Translations under genes and position numbers: made by a program
Assembly (NCBI RefSeq): GCF_000020525.1
Contig: NC_011026.1
Coordinates: forward strand, 1,222,001 to 1,286,000
Origin: Chloroherpeton thalassium ATCC 35110
GTDB taxonomy: Bacteria > Bacteroidota > Chlorobiia > Chlorobiales > Chloroherpetonaceae
Reading direction: 5' to 3'
DNA: 64,000 bases
In this document: one piece after another, positions 1-9,271 of the stretch
Layout: every line of letters begins with the position of its first letter
Numbering within the stretch: position 1 is the first letter of the stretch
The notes under the pieces: model-generated
Told to the model about the DNA's origin: nothing
Databases searched by the model: none
Seen by the model: only the letters and a program-made list of their open reading frames with translations

Positions 1-554
1 TAACCTTCGCAGCTAAATCCGAACACGTTGCAATCTTCAAGCTTTGCAGTCATGGCTCTGGCTACGGCATGAACGTCGTCACCGATAAGACCAACAGGGC
101 AGGTTGAGTGAATCGCAATTGCTTTTGGTTTGAAGATCTCATAAGCTTCTTCAATGGCTTTGGTAAGTTTCTTTTCACCACCGAAAACGACATGGTCTTC
201 CTGCATATCGGTTGAGAAGCAGTAAGGCACATAGTTGGCTTCTTCTGCTGTTTCCGGTTTGGTTTGGTTGCGTCGGGTGAGCCAAGCATAATAGCTGCAG
301 CCGATTGGACCATGAACGATGTTTAAAATATCGCGAGTTGGGCCAAGCACAACGCCTTTACAACCGGCGTAGCAGCAACCGCGCTGGGTAATAATACCCG
401 GAACGGTGCGGATGTTGGCTTGGATTTCTTTGGGCTGATCAGGATCATTTAAAACAATCGACTTACTGCGCTTTTTGGCAACTTTAGTCGGGTACTTCTT
501 TAAAAGCTCCTCCTTCACTTCAGAAGGAGCTGGGTATTGCCTTGCTACTGACAT
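1..554 (-). CDS. nifD: Nitrogenase MoFe protein alpha chain NifD, 5' part
   Basis: Encodes the N-terminal ~184 residues of the molybdenum-iron protein alpha subunit, which with NifK holds the P-cluster and FeMo-cofactor; the gene runs off the left edge. The reading starts MSVARQYPAPSEVKEEL and contains the family stretches RGCCYAGCKGVVLGP and HGPIGCSYYAW, which carry P-cluster cysteines, then HSTCPVGLIGDD with the third. The ATG at 554 is preceded by CGGAGGAAG, a strong ribosome binding site. It follows nifI2 by about 40 bases, so it is the fourth gene of a nifH-nifI1-nifI2-nifD operon. No Met-to-stop frame closes inside the window, so the 3' end is unseen. Confidence 0.96.
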   Translation of the reverse strand, partial: MSVARQYPAPSEVKEELLKKYPTKVAKKRSKSIVLNDPDQPKEIQANIRTVPGIITQRGCCYAGCKGVVLGPTRDILNIVHGPIGCSYYAWLTRRNQTKPETAEEANYVPYCFSTDMQEDHVVFGGEKKLTKAIEEAYEIFKPKAIAIHSTCPVGLIGDDVHAVARAMTAKLEDCNVFGFSCEG

Positions 555-594
555 GTATTTCTTCCTCCGTTTTACACCTTTATATTTATTCCTA

Positions 595-975
595 TCAATC
601 CAGGATAGCGCTTCCGGTTTCTCCTGTTCTCACACGAACCGCATCTTCTATGGTCGATACAAAAATCTTTCCATCTCCAGGCTTGCCGGTTTGATTGGCG
701 CTGATAATAGCATCAATGGTAGGCTGCAGCATGTTATCATTTACCACAACGACCAAGTAGCGTTTTGAAACCAAACGAGGTGCATGATTGCCGAGCTGCT
801 CAATCGCTTCTTCATAACCTTCAGCCGCGCCTTTAAGCAAATCGTAGTGAACCTGTCCTTTTCCGCGACCAAGCACTCTACCAGAAGCCGTGAAGGACGA
901 AATGCCGGCTTTGATTAAAGCTTTCTTGGTCTCATTCATCTTATTAATGCGGATGATTGCCGTAATTTCTTTCAT
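595..975 (-). CDS. nifI2: Nitrogenase PII-like regulator NifI2
   Basis: A 126-residue PII/GlnB-family protein. It starts MKEITAIIRINKMNETKKAL and has a PII T-loop region and a C-terminal GKPGDGKIFVSTIEDAVRVRTGE segment typical of PII folds. In archaea and other nifI-bearing organisms NifI1 and NifI2 act as a heterocomplex that inhibits the MoFe protein when nitrogen or energy status changes, relieved by 2-oxoglutarate and ATP; that role is family knowledge, assigned here from position between nifH and nifD. Its ATG abuts the stop codon of nifI1 directly (no spacer), so its GGAGG ribosome site lies inside the 3' end of nifI1, suggesting coupled translation. Confidence 0.93.
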   Translation of the reverse strand: MKEITAIIRINKMNETKKALIKAGISSFTASGRVLGRGKGQVHYDLLKGAAEGYEEAIEQLGNHAPRLVSKRYLVVVVNDNMLQPTIDAIISANQTGKPGDGKIFVSTIEDAVRVRTGETGSAILD

Positions 976-1335
976 TTAGGCCTCCTTTTCCGCTTCAACG
1001 CTCATCGGCTCAGTTTCTTTTGCTCCGGTGCTAACCGTATAAACTTCGTCAATCTTTGAAATGAAGATCTTTCCATCTCCAAAAGAACCTTTTTCGCTGC
1101 TCTTAGCATTTTCCAGAATCGCTTTCAAGGCAAAATCTTTATCAGCGTCGGGAACAACCACGATGAGCATTTCTTTTGGCAATTCGTCGTAGGTGACATC
1201 GCCGACTTTCAAGCCGCGCTGCTTACCGCGACCGACAACGGAGACTTTCGTTACGCCCGGGTAGCCAGCTTCAAACAAGCCTTGCATAACAGCGGCAGAT
1301 TTTTCGGGGCGAACGATGGCTCTAATCATAATCAT
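976..1335 (-). CDS. nifI1: Nitrogenase PII-like regulator NifI1
   Basis: A 119-residue PII-family protein starting MIMIRAIVRPEKSAAVMQGL, with the PII pattern KVSVVGRGKQRGLKVGDV before the T-loop and GDGKIFISKIDEVYTVSTG near the end. It is the first of two PII-like genes lying between nifH and nifD, the arrangement that defines nifI1/nifI2. The two in-frame ATGs at 1335 and 1329 both follow AAGGAG; the first has the better spacing (about 9 bases). Expected to bind NifI2 and control nitrogenase activity after translation; not tested by anything in the sequence beyond family and position. Confidence 0.93.
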   Translation of the reverse strand: MIMIRAIVRPEKSAAVMQGLFEAGYPGVTKVSVVGRGKQRGLKVGDVTYDELPKEMLIVVVPDADKDFALKAILENAKSSEKGSFGDGKIFISKIDEVYTVSTGAKETEPMSVEAEKEA

Positions 1336-1361
1336 ATCTGGATTCTCCTTTTTCGTTTTTT

Positions 1362-2192
<831 letters not shown>

Positions 2193-2279
2193 CTACTCCG
2201 TTAAGTTTTATTGAATTTTGAACCTTAGATAGTTAGAAATATTTTTCCTTTCGGCTAAAATATTTATACTAAATATGAA

Positions 2280-2294
2280 GCAACATTCGTGCCA
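2280..2294 (-). promoter_or_regulatory. Sigma-54 (-24/-12) promoter of the nif operon
   Basis: Read on the minus strand this is TGGCACGAATGTTGC followed by TT, an exact match to the RpoN consensus TGGCACG-N4-TTGCW. The -12 GC lies about 94 bases upstream of the nifH ATG, so the leader would be roughly 80 bases. Such promoters need an enhancer-binding activator (NifA or a relative); none is encoded in the window. Confidence 0.88.
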
Positions 2295-2443
2295 AAGCGG
2301 ATTTTTCAAAAAAGTTTCATGTAAAATCATCTTTTTTGACTCAAAAAAGCAGAAATGGGAGGATGTCCGTTTCGATATCCAATCACCTCGACAGGTTGGC
2401 ACTACTCAAACAAGCTTACATTTTGGTTGGAAAATTTATGTTA

Positions 2444-2457
2444 CTACACATTGGTAG
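2444..2457. promoter_or_regulatory. CTAC-N6-GTAG palindrome upstream of nif, site A
   Basis: CTACACATTGGTAG has perfect 4-base arms followed by AAA. It lies about 160 bases upstream of the sigma-54 core promoter, where enhancer-type sites usually sit. A weaker relative, TTACATTTTGGTTGG, starts at 2416. Its role as an activator or repressor site is inference. Confidence 0.5.
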
Positions 2458-2518
2458 AAAATTTCAGGATAAAGCCTTTCGAAATTCGAATTCGAGAGAT
2501 GACGGGTTTGAAATTTTT

Positions 2519-2532
2519 CTACATTTTAGTAG
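2519..2532. promoter_or_regulatory. CTAC-N6-GTAG palindrome upstream of nif, site B
   Basis: CTACATTTTAGTAG, extended by TTT before and AAA after to 7-base arms (2516-2535). Its centre is 75 bases from site A. A third copy, matching its first 11 bases, lies at 2560-2570. The four related sites in 160 bases look like a cluster for one regulator. They do not match the NifA site TGT-N10-ACA. Confidence 0.5.
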
Positions 2533-2572
2533 AAATAAGTGTCGTGATATGAATGAGAACTACATTTTAGCT

Positions 2573-2864
2573 TGTTTCTCGTTTGAAGAAGCTTTTTTTC
2601 GTACTGAGGCTGTTGCTATTTCTTAACTGACTGTTGGTGTTTCGAGAAGTCTTCTCTTTTTGAAGTGCACAGCAGAATTTGCGGGAGCGCATGTTTGGCC
2701 ATATTTTTTTCGGCGCTTGTTGCTATGAGGGGTAAGTTTAGCAGCGTGTTAAAAAATTGAAACGCTTTCTCAGGATGGCAGCGTGCTTTCCTGTTTCTTT
2801 GAAAGCGCAAAACCTCCTTTGCTAAGCTCGTGCCATGTCGTGAAATTCACACACGTCTAAGCAG
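2573..2864. other. Spacer between nif control region and the MBL-fold gene
   Basis: I see no convincing gene, RNA or terminator here. Short frames exist on both strands but lack a ribosome site and resemble nothing I know. Confidence 0.4.
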
Positions 2865-4259
2865 CTATAACCGTTGTCCTTCTTTGGCCGGAATGGTATA
2901 GTGCGAATCGAAGGTGGTTCCAAAATGGTAAGAATACACTTTCACATTTGGCAATTCTTGTGCGAGCTGCTCGAGGTCTTCAAGCTCCGTGTGAACAGGA
3001 TCTTTTGCAACGGTCGTGTCGTGCAAAAGAATTTCCGATTCGGCAAACCATTCCGGCGAAAGTTTTTCATAAGTCGCTTTATCGATATCGCCGTTTTTCA
3101 AGCGGGCGTCAATAATTTGTTTGCGGTAGAGCACGTCGCCTGAAATGGAAAGCTGCCTGCCATTATAGGTAAGGCGCAAGCCAATAGTGGGAACAGGATG
3201 GTAATTATCACGGATTTCAATGTTGCAGCCGTAATAGCTTGAAAACGTATTTCTATCGGATAAGTCAAGAAATGAGATGTGTTGAGAAATGTCTCCGAAA
3301 AGCGGGTTAAAAATAGCTTTTAGCTGTTCGTAAATTGGTGTGGTGCTTAGCAGCGTCAGCACTTCACTGCGTTGGATTTTTCGTTGTAAAACAGCGCTAA
3401 AGCCTTCGATATGATCCTCATGACAGTGGGTGATCATGTGGTCTGTAACAAGGTCAGGATGCACTTGCAGTTTAACCGATTTTTCAAATGGCATAGCGGG
3501 CGGATCGATCCAAATGACTCGGTTGCCATAGTACAAGATGAAATTGCTTGTAACGCCAGGTCTTGTGCCAATGCCGGTTCCGCCCACCGTTAAGCTAAGA
3601 ATTTCAGGATCGTAAGTGGCGTGATGAACTTGAGAGAGCAACGCTTCGACATAAAGATTGGCTAAATCGTCGCTGGCCATAGTTGGGTATAAGCCCGAAT
3701 CAAAAATGAGATGGGTTTTATCATAAATTTTCACGCCGGTTGGATCGGACATGTCAATCGTAACATTTCCAATCTGAGTAGTGCTATCGGTCGGTTTCCA
3801 TTCAAATACGTCATCCACCCAACGGCGTTGAATAAATTTCGCTTGCTTCACGCCCTGCTCATCAGCAACAAAATCCCCGTTCATGGTGATTTTAAGTCGC
3901 TCGTAAAGCGTTTTCAAAAAAGCCTCATGGCCGATGAATTTAATTCGGTGCGGCGATTGGTAATCGATAAAGCGCGAGACCCAAAGCTCGAATTCAAAAC
4001 CTGTTTGTGTATCGCCAATTTGATTGACAGCGGGCGCTGTAACGCAAATGGCGACAGGCAGTTTTTGCAGATGCGGGAAAAAGGTTTTGAGTAGTTCAGG
4101 AACCGTATTAATCTGGATGAGCCCAGCTGAAGTATCAACAAGGTAAGCACAAAGCGCCCCAGCAGGTCCGCTAACACGGAAAACGCCATTTCCCAATGAG
4201 TAGAAGTTGTGAGCGATTCTTTTCGGGGTTTTTGTGCGTAACTTTTCAACAGATTTCAT
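2865..4259 (-). CDS. MBL-fold metallo-hydrolase-like protein
   Basis: About 464 residues. The C-terminal half has the metallo-beta-lactamase metal motif THCHEDH (HxHxDH form), followed by later single histidines and aspartates (SISGDVLY, LLHDTT, YSYHFG) that fit the remaining ligands. The N-terminal half, with a stretch about 200 residues long, is not a fold I recognise. The frame could extend upstream to 4346, but the ATG at 4259 is preceded by AAGGAGT at good spacing, so I chose it. Substrate unknown; the family includes glyoxalase II, RNases, flavodiiron-type and cyclic-nucleotide hydrolases. Follows the gamma-carbonic-anhydrase-like gene on the same strand. Confidence 0.75.
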   Translation of the reverse strand: MKSVEKLRTKTPKRIAHNFYSLGNGVFRVSGPAGALCAYLVDTSAGLIQINTVPELLKTFFPHLQKLPVAICVTAPAVNQIGDTQTGFEFELWVSRFIDYQSPHRIKFIGHEAFLKTLYERLKITMNGDFVADEQGVKQAKFIQRRWVDDVFEWKPTDSTTQIGNVTIDMSDPTGVKIYDKTHLIFDSGLYPTMASDDLANLYVEALLSQVHHATYDPEILSLTVGGTGIGTRPGVTSNFILYYGNRVIWIDPPAMPFEKSVKLQVHPDLVTDHMITHCHEDHIEGFSAVLQRKIQRSEVLTLLSTTPIYEQLKAIFNPLFGDISQHISFLDLSDRNTFSSYYGCNIEIRDNYHPVPTIGLRLTYNGRQLSISGDVLYRKQIIDARLKNGDIDKATYEKLSPEWFAESEILLHDTTVAKDPVHTELEDLEQLAQELPNVKVYSYHFGTTFDSHYTIPAKEGQRL

Positions 4260-4354
4260 ACTTTTTGACTCCTTCTGGGTTGAGAGGGAAGGTTTCCCGC
4301 GCTTCTTCTTAAATTTGTTGAGCTTGTTGTGATTTGAACGAATCAAAAATTGAA

Positions 4355-4876
4355 CTACTCGTCGCGATAGGCTTTCACGTAATTCACATAGTTTCCTGGC
4401 GACTCTTCAACATTTTTTCGCTCAGCTTCTGTAAGCGGTCGAATTACTTTTGCTGGAACACCAGCAACCAACATTCCTGAAGGGACCACAAATCCTTGCT
4501 TTACAAGTGAACCCGCGCCAATGAGCGAATACGGCTCACAAACGCAATTATCAAGCAGGATCGCGCCCATGCCAACTAAAACAAAATCTTTTACAGTACA
4601 GGCGTGCAAAACGGCATTATGGCCGATGGTGACATTATTACCTATCGTTAAAGGGCCTGTATCGTGAGTGACGTGCAGCGTCGCATTATCTTGCACGTTG
4701 GTTCTTTCTCCAATTTTGATAGGGCAAACATCGCCGCGAACCACAGCGTTAAACCAAATGCTGCTATCTTTTCCAATTTTAACGTCACCGACGATCACTG
4801 CGCCATCACAAATAAAAACGCTTTCATCAATGTTCGGCCAGATCCCTTTATAGGGCAATACTTTTCTAACAGACAT
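4355..4876 (-). CDS. Gamma-carbonic-anhydrase-like hexapeptide-repeat protein
   Basis: A left-handed beta-helix protein of the YrdA/PaaY/gamma-CA family, 173 residues from the ATG at 4876. The hexapeptide repeats run from IFICDGAVIVGDVKIG to IRPLTE. The family metal-ligand pattern is visible as HVTHDTG and, further on, TIGHNAVLHAC, and the characteristic VRGDV and NVQDNATLHV stretches are present. Members are zinc or iron hydratases, though many, including YrdA types, show little carbonic anhydrase activity. An in-frame GTG at 4930 would add 18 residues that family members lack, so I prefer 4876. Confidence 0.85.
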   Translation of the reverse strand: MSVRKVLPYKGIWPNIDESVFICDGAVIVGDVKIGKDSSIWFNAVVRGDVCPIKIGERTNVQDNATLHVTHDTGPLTIGNNVTIGHNAVLHACTVKDFVLVGMGAILLDNCVCEPYSLIGAGSLVKQGFVVPSGMLVAGVPAKVIRPLTEAERKNVEESPGNYVNYVKAYRDE

Positions 4877-5188
4877 AAATATAAAACGAATGTATTTAAA
4901 GAAATTCCCTGCCCCTGTGATGATTGTCACAGGCCGTGGCTGGTTTGGGAATGGGATTTCAAATCAGCATAAAGTTAAGGCAATTTTGACAAGGTCACGA
5001 AAATAAAATCGCTTTGCTGTGTAAAAATTCTGTTAGAAAAATAGCTTGAACACAAAGTAATCTGCGTTTTTTTGCTGGTCGAATTTTCTACCTGGAAAAT
5101 GCCGTAAGGAATCCATCTGCGAAAAATCAAGGGATGTGTATATTATTATATATAATCAAGTAAATGCAAGTTTCATAAAATAGGTCGA

Positions 5189-5941
5189 ATGGCTGAACAA
5201 AAGCAATCCATTTCGCAATTAAGTTGCAAAAACTTAAAAAAGGTTTATAAGAAGCGAGTTGTCGTTAAAAGTTCGTCGGTTAGTGTGGATCAAGGAGAGA
5301 TTGTTGGCCTTTTGGGCCCAAATGGTGCTGGAAAAACCACGACTTTTTACATGATTGTGGGGCTTATCTCACCCGATGGCGGCGATGTGTTTCTTGACAA
5401 TCGGGTAATTACCGATTTTCCGATGTATAAGCGGGCGAGGCTTGGCGTGGGCTATTTGCCGCAAGAGCCTTCCGTTTTTCGGCAGTTGAGCGTCGAGCAA
5501 AATATTTTGAGTGTGCTCGAATATTCCACGCTTTCGCGCAAGGCGCAAAAAGAGCGAATGGAAAAACTTCTGGAAGATTTTAACATCACGCATATTCGAA
5601 AATCGATGGGCTATGCGCTTTCGGGCGGAGAGCGCCGTCGCACGGAAATTGCCCGCGCGTTAGCTACCGAGCCCAAGTTCATTTTGCTCGACGAGCCGTT
5701 TGCCGGTGTGGATCCCATCGCGGTGGAAGACATTCAGCACATTGTTGCCGATCTAAAAACGCGAAATATCGGCGTGCTCATCACGGACCATAATGTCCAT
5801 GAAACGCTTTCCATCACGGATAGGGCGTATCTTTTGTTTGAAGGAAACATTTTAATGCAAGGCACGGCGGAAGAATTGGCTTCCAGCGAACAAGCCCGAA
5901 AGCTTTACTTGGGCGAAAAGTTTTCGTTGGAGCGGTTTTAG
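5189..5941 (+). CDS. lptB: LPS export ABC transporter ATPase LptB
   Basis: The cytoplasmic ATPase of the LptB2FG machine that lifts lipopolysaccharide from the inner membrane towards the outer membrane. At 250 residues it has Walker [10 protein letters not shown] (about 42-50), the Q-loop region [17 protein letters not shown], the signature LSGGERRR, Walker [14 protein letters not shown] and the H-loop [10 protein letters not shown]. The LSGGERRR and [16 protein letters not shown] strings are characteristic of LptB rather than of branched-chain amino acid ATPases. It stands alone, without lptA or lptC beside it. Confidence 0.93.
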   Translation: MAEQKQSISQLSCKNLKKVYKKRVVVKSSSVSVDQGEIVGLLGPNGAGKTTTFYMIVGLISPDGGDVFLDNRVITDFPMYKRARLGVGYLPQEPSVFRQLSVEQNILSVLEYSTLSRKAQKERMEKLLEDFNITHIRKSMGYALSGGERRRTEIARALATEPKFILLDEPFAGVDPIAVEDIQHIVADLKTRNIGVLITDHNVHETLSITDRAYLLFEGNILMQGTAEELASSEQARKLYLGEKFSLERF

Positions 5942-6019
5942 CTGAAAATATCCTTACGTAGTATTAACGTATCGTCTTAAGTTAAGAGCAATAAAATATT
6001 ATATACATAATAAGAAAAT

Positions 6020-7222
6020 TTAAAACCGCTTCTTTTTCCAGAAATAAATGTATTTGATTTTTTTTTCTACCCATCTGGTAATATTGCGCGTCTTCTTATA
6101 AGATTCAGAATTATCAAGGCAAATATCGGTATCTAAGAAGCTATATCCCCAAAATTGATTCATAGTAATTCGCAAGCGATTTGCTTTGTGTGGGATACTT
6201 AAGTCGATAGTTGTATCTGTTTCTATCAGCTTTTCCAGAATGTCAGCCCAGAACTTTGGGTTAAAATAACTATTGAATACGGATACATATTTATCTTCTG
6301 CATACATGTCGTTTGGTTTGGCAAGATTCAACCAAGGTTTATGGAAAAATTCGGCTTTTTTATCAAAAAACGGCGCTTCATAAACAACACTTGATGTGAT
6401 TGAGTAAACACCCATTATATTTGGATTTGACAAAGTTTGATAGATATTATCTTCAAGGATTTCAACAAAAGATAATTTTTTTAAATACTGAATTATCTTA
6501 GCAAGATCTTTATTGTATGGGTGTGGTTTGTAATAAACTTTATTATATGTGTCGCCAAGAGCTTGAAATTTTTCTCTAAAATCATTTTGCAGCGTTAACA
6601 CCTGGCCGTTATAGTAAAGGGACCTATCAATATTTGTTTGACCTGCAAATAAAGCTGAGTTTTTTACAATAGACATGTTTTGCTTCCATGTCATAGCTGC
6701 TTTATGAATATTAGCTTGCATGTGGCACAGGCTGTCATCTAGCCTGTAAGGAATTAAGTTCTCGAAAACTTGCTTCCTATTTGTTCTAAATCCTAAAATC
6801 AAATCATCTAAAAAACGGTAAGGGTGGTGGATAATGTCTATGTACGGAATATTAAGTTTGTTTAATATTCTTGATAGAACAGGGGAAATTTCAAAACTAA
6901 TAACGATAGCATCTTTGATGAATTTTTCGACATAAGAAATAGCCTCTTCTGTTATATTTTCTTCATCATAGATTTCGAACCAATCATTAACCGTCGCCAG
7001 TTTTTTATTCATTAATTGATAAAAAATATGTGCGTCAAAAAAGCCATCTTTTTCCCAGACCAAAAAACTGACGGGTAAACCGGTTGTTTTTCGCAATTGC
7101 CAATTAAAAAGCTCATAAACCCATTGCTGAAGTCCATTTAATCCTTGATTTAATTTCGAGTTTAGTGGTCGTGTTAAATCGCCAAGAATGACGATTTTTT
7201 TGATTTCTGCTATCATAAACAA
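6020..7222 (-). CDS. Capsule/polysaccharide-biosynthesis-type protein
   Basis: A 400-residue soluble protein, AT-rich in codon use. Two short patterns, YYKPHPYN and SITSSVVYEAPFF, resemble the KPHP and S-SS-E patterns of capsule polysaccharide and CDP-glycerol-type glycosyltransferases (KpsC/KpsS-like, GT-B fold); the rest is not something I can place. It is divergent from the two GT2 genes and is probably part of the same surface-glycan island. Function is inferred from these motifs and context only; the substrate cannot be told. Confidence 0.55.
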   Translation of the reverse strand: MFMIAEIKKIVILGDLTRPLNSKLNQGLNGLQQWVYELFNWQLRKTTGLPVSFLVWEKDGFFDAHIFYQLMNKKLATVNDWFEIYDEENITEEAISYVEKFIKDAIVISFEISPVLSRILNKLNIPYIDIIHHPYRFLDDLILGFRTNRKQVFENLIPYRLDDSLCHMQANIHKAAMTWKQNMSIVKNSALFAGQTNIDRSLYYNGQVLTLQNDFREKFQALGDTYNKVYYKPHPYNKDLAKIIQYLKKLSFVEILEDNIYQTLSNPNIMGVYSITSSVVYEAPFFDKKAEFFHKPWLNLAKPNDMYAEDKYVSVFNSYFNPKFWADILEKLIETDTTIDLSIPHKANRLRITMNQFWGYSFLDTDICLDNSESYKKTRNITRWVEKKIKYIYFWKKKRF

Positions 7223-7304
7223 ATTTTTATTTTAAAGATATTTTAATCAAGTGGTTCTGTGATATTTGTCGTTTGATTCAAGCTATTTATTTATAAAAAA
7301 TAAT

Positions 7305-8222
7305 ATGAAAATTTCTGTTGTTATATCAAATTATAACTATGTGCGGTTTCTTGATGGCGCAATTGAAAGTGCCTTGAAATGTAATGGCAGTTTTTTACAT
7401 GAAGTTATTGTCATTGATGACGGCTCAACCGATGAGTCGCGTGAGATGTTAGTGAAAAAATATGGCACGCACGAAAAGGTAAAATTAATATTTAAAGAAA
7501 ACGGTGGTCAGTTTTCATGCTTTCGGAAAGGTATTGAAATTTTCACAGGAGACATTGTGTGTTTTTTAGACCCAGATGACCGCTACGATTCTGAGTATTT
7601 CAAGCGAATTGCGGAAGTCTATCAAAAAAAGCCCTATGTTGATTTTGTCTATATAGGTTATAGAGATGTAGGAGAGCGAAATCAAATAATTTTAGATGCA
7701 AAAAACGACTTTGAGATTGGAACAACAGCCATGATGACGGCCATAACAGGTAGTCACTTTTGGTCTATTACTTCTACCATGTCTATGCGAAGGTTTTTGG
7801 CCAAGCAAATTCTTGCTTTACCGAATCATTATGATTGGATGTTTCGAGCTCGCGCCGATACGGCCCTTGAAATCGCTGCTGTTATTATTGGGGCTTATCG
7901 TTATTACATTGCCAAGCCTTTGATGCAACGAACGGTTCACGAAAATAATTTTACTCATACAATGAAATCGTGTGGGAAAATAGAACAGCGTTACTGGGAA
8001 GGTTTTCGACGGGTAAATGCTTTTTTTGCAAGGGAGTATAATATTCCAAACGATTCTTTGCGGCTACTGAAGCGTGAATATAAAAGCTTGCAGGTCAAGG
8101 ATAAGCAAACCCGCAAGTACTATATCAAAGCTGCAAAGTTAATGCGTGTCTCTCCGTTGGAGAGATGGAAATTTTTGATTTCGGTGTATAAGTATTATTA
8201 CAAGCAAAAAAGAGCTCGTTAA
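7305..8222 (+). CDS. Family 2 glycosyltransferase, first of tandem pair
   Basis: A GT-A fold glycosyltransferase of about 305 residues that would transfer a sugar from a nucleotide-sugar donor. It opens MKISVVISNYNYVRFLDGAI, the usual GT2 first strand, then VIDDGSTDES and FLDPDDRYDSEY, the latter with the metal-binding DxD-type motif. The frame extends 13 residues upstream to 7266, but the paralogue next door starts at the position equivalent to 7305, so I chose that. No clear ribosome site. Tandem duplicate of the next gene; AT-rich. Confidence 0.8.
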   Translation: MKISVVISNYNYVRFLDGAIESALKCNGSFLHEVIVIDDGSTDESREMLVKKYGTHEKVKLIFKENGGQFSCFRKGIEIFTGDIVCFLDPDDRYDSEYFKRIAEVYQKKPYVDFVYIGYRDVGERNQIILDAKNDFEIGTTAMMTAITGSHFWSITSTMSMRRFLAKQILALPNHYDWMFRARADTALEIAAVIIGAYRYYIAKPLMQRTVHENNFTHTMKSCGKIEQRYWEGFRRVNAFFAREYNIPNDSLRLLKREYKSLQVKDKQTRKYYIKAAKLMRVSPLERWKFLISVYKYYYKQKRAR

Positions 8223-8240
8223 AAGTTATTTGCAAAAAGC

Positions 8241-9149
8241 ATGAAAAAAATATCGGTTATAATATCTAATTACAATTATGGGCATTTTTTAAACGAGTCA
8301 ATTCAAAGTGTTTTAAATTGCGAAGGTGATTTTTTGCATGAAATTATTGTCGTTGATGATGGCTCAACCGATGATTCAAAAGATATACTTTTGCAGCATT
8401 ACGGAGCACATGAAAAAGTAAAGCCAGTAATTAAGGAGAACGGCGGGCAATTCTCGTGCTTTCGAAAAGGAATTGAAATAGCTACTGGCGATATTCTTTG
8501 CTTTTTAGACCCTGACGACCGATACGAACCTGGGTATTTTAAACATCTTTCAGAAGTTTATGAAGCAAAGCCTTATATCGATTTGGTTTATGTAGGTTAT
8601 CAAAATGTTGGAAAAAAAACAGAAGTGATTTTAAAAGCCTCACAAGATTTTCCAATTGGGATTACAGCAGTTCGCGTTGGGCTAACAGGAACGCTATTTG
8701 GCTCATTAACATCGGCTCTTTCCATGAATCGCTATTTAGCAAAAAAAATTCTGTCACTTCCTTCTTACTACGATTGGGACTGGAAAGTCAGCGGTGATAT
8801 TGTACTTCAATTAGGCGGGATTATTTTAGGGGGCTATGCCTATTACTTGGCCAAACCGCTCATGCGGCGTATGATACATGATACAAATGCAGTGGCTAAC
8901 CGAACGGAAAAAGACCCCATTGAAGAATATAAATACCAAGCCCACCGCCGCCGTCTAATGTTAGCTTTTGTGAAAAATTTTAACATCGTTTTGGATGATG
9001 TCCGCTTGATTGAGAAAGAATTTGAGCGACTTCCCACCAAAGATTTTAAACTATCTTGGAAATATGTTGAGGCCGTAAAAAAAATGCGTGCGCCGGTACT
9101 AAGAAAATTTATCGGGGCTTTTCGTGTATTAATGGCCTATTTCAGTTAA
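8241..9149 (+). CDS. Family 2 glycosyltransferase, second of tandem pair
   Basis: A 302-residue GT2 enzyme that matches the upstream gene over its whole length: MKKISVIISNYNYGHFL, VVDDGSTDDSKDIL, ENGGQFSCFRKGIEIA and FLDPDDRYEPGYF are shared with only a few changes. The two sit 18 bases apart and are probably cotranscribed. The C-terminal ~100 residues are the least alike, which suggests the duplicates differ in acceptor. Followed by a strong terminator. Confidence 0.82.
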   Translation: MKKISVIISNYNYGHFLNESIQSVLNCEGDFLHEIIVVDDGSTDDSKDILLQHYGAHEKVKPVIKENGGQFSCFRKGIEIATGDILCFLDPDDRYEPGYFKHLSEVYEAKPYIDLVYVGYQNVGKKTEVILKASQDFPIGITAVRVGLTGTLFGSLTSALSMNRYLAKKILSLPSYYDWDWKVSGDIVLQLGGIILGGYAYYLAKPLMRRMIHDTNAVANRTEKDPIEEYKYQAHRRRLMLAFVKNFNIVLDDVRLIEKEFERLPTKDFKLSWKYVEAVKKMRAPVLRKFIGAFRVLMAYFS

Positions 9150-9213
9150 AAAAGCGTTCATAAAATAGGGATACTTTTTCTGCAAAAAAGAATAGGAGCT
9201 TTTTCCCAAAATG

Positions 9214-9247
9214 AAAAAGCCCTAAACCAGATGGCTTAGGGCTTTTT
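9214..9247. terminator. Bidirectional intrinsic terminator
   Basis: AAAAAGCCCTAA pairs with TTAGGGCTTTTT across a 10-base loop. It lies between the convergent glycosyltransferase and rseP genes, and the A/T arms let it work on both strands. Confidence 0.9.
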
Positions 9248-9271
9248 GCAGAAATGAATTGCGCCGATTGA

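Noticed and set aside
2295-2615. NifA upstream activator sites (TGT-N10-ACA)
   Set aside because: I checked every TGT in the region; none has ACA at the required distance.
2616-2810. Minus-strand 64-codon frame upstream of nif
   Set aside because: No ribosome site, basic composition, no recognisable sequence, lies beyond the nif control region.
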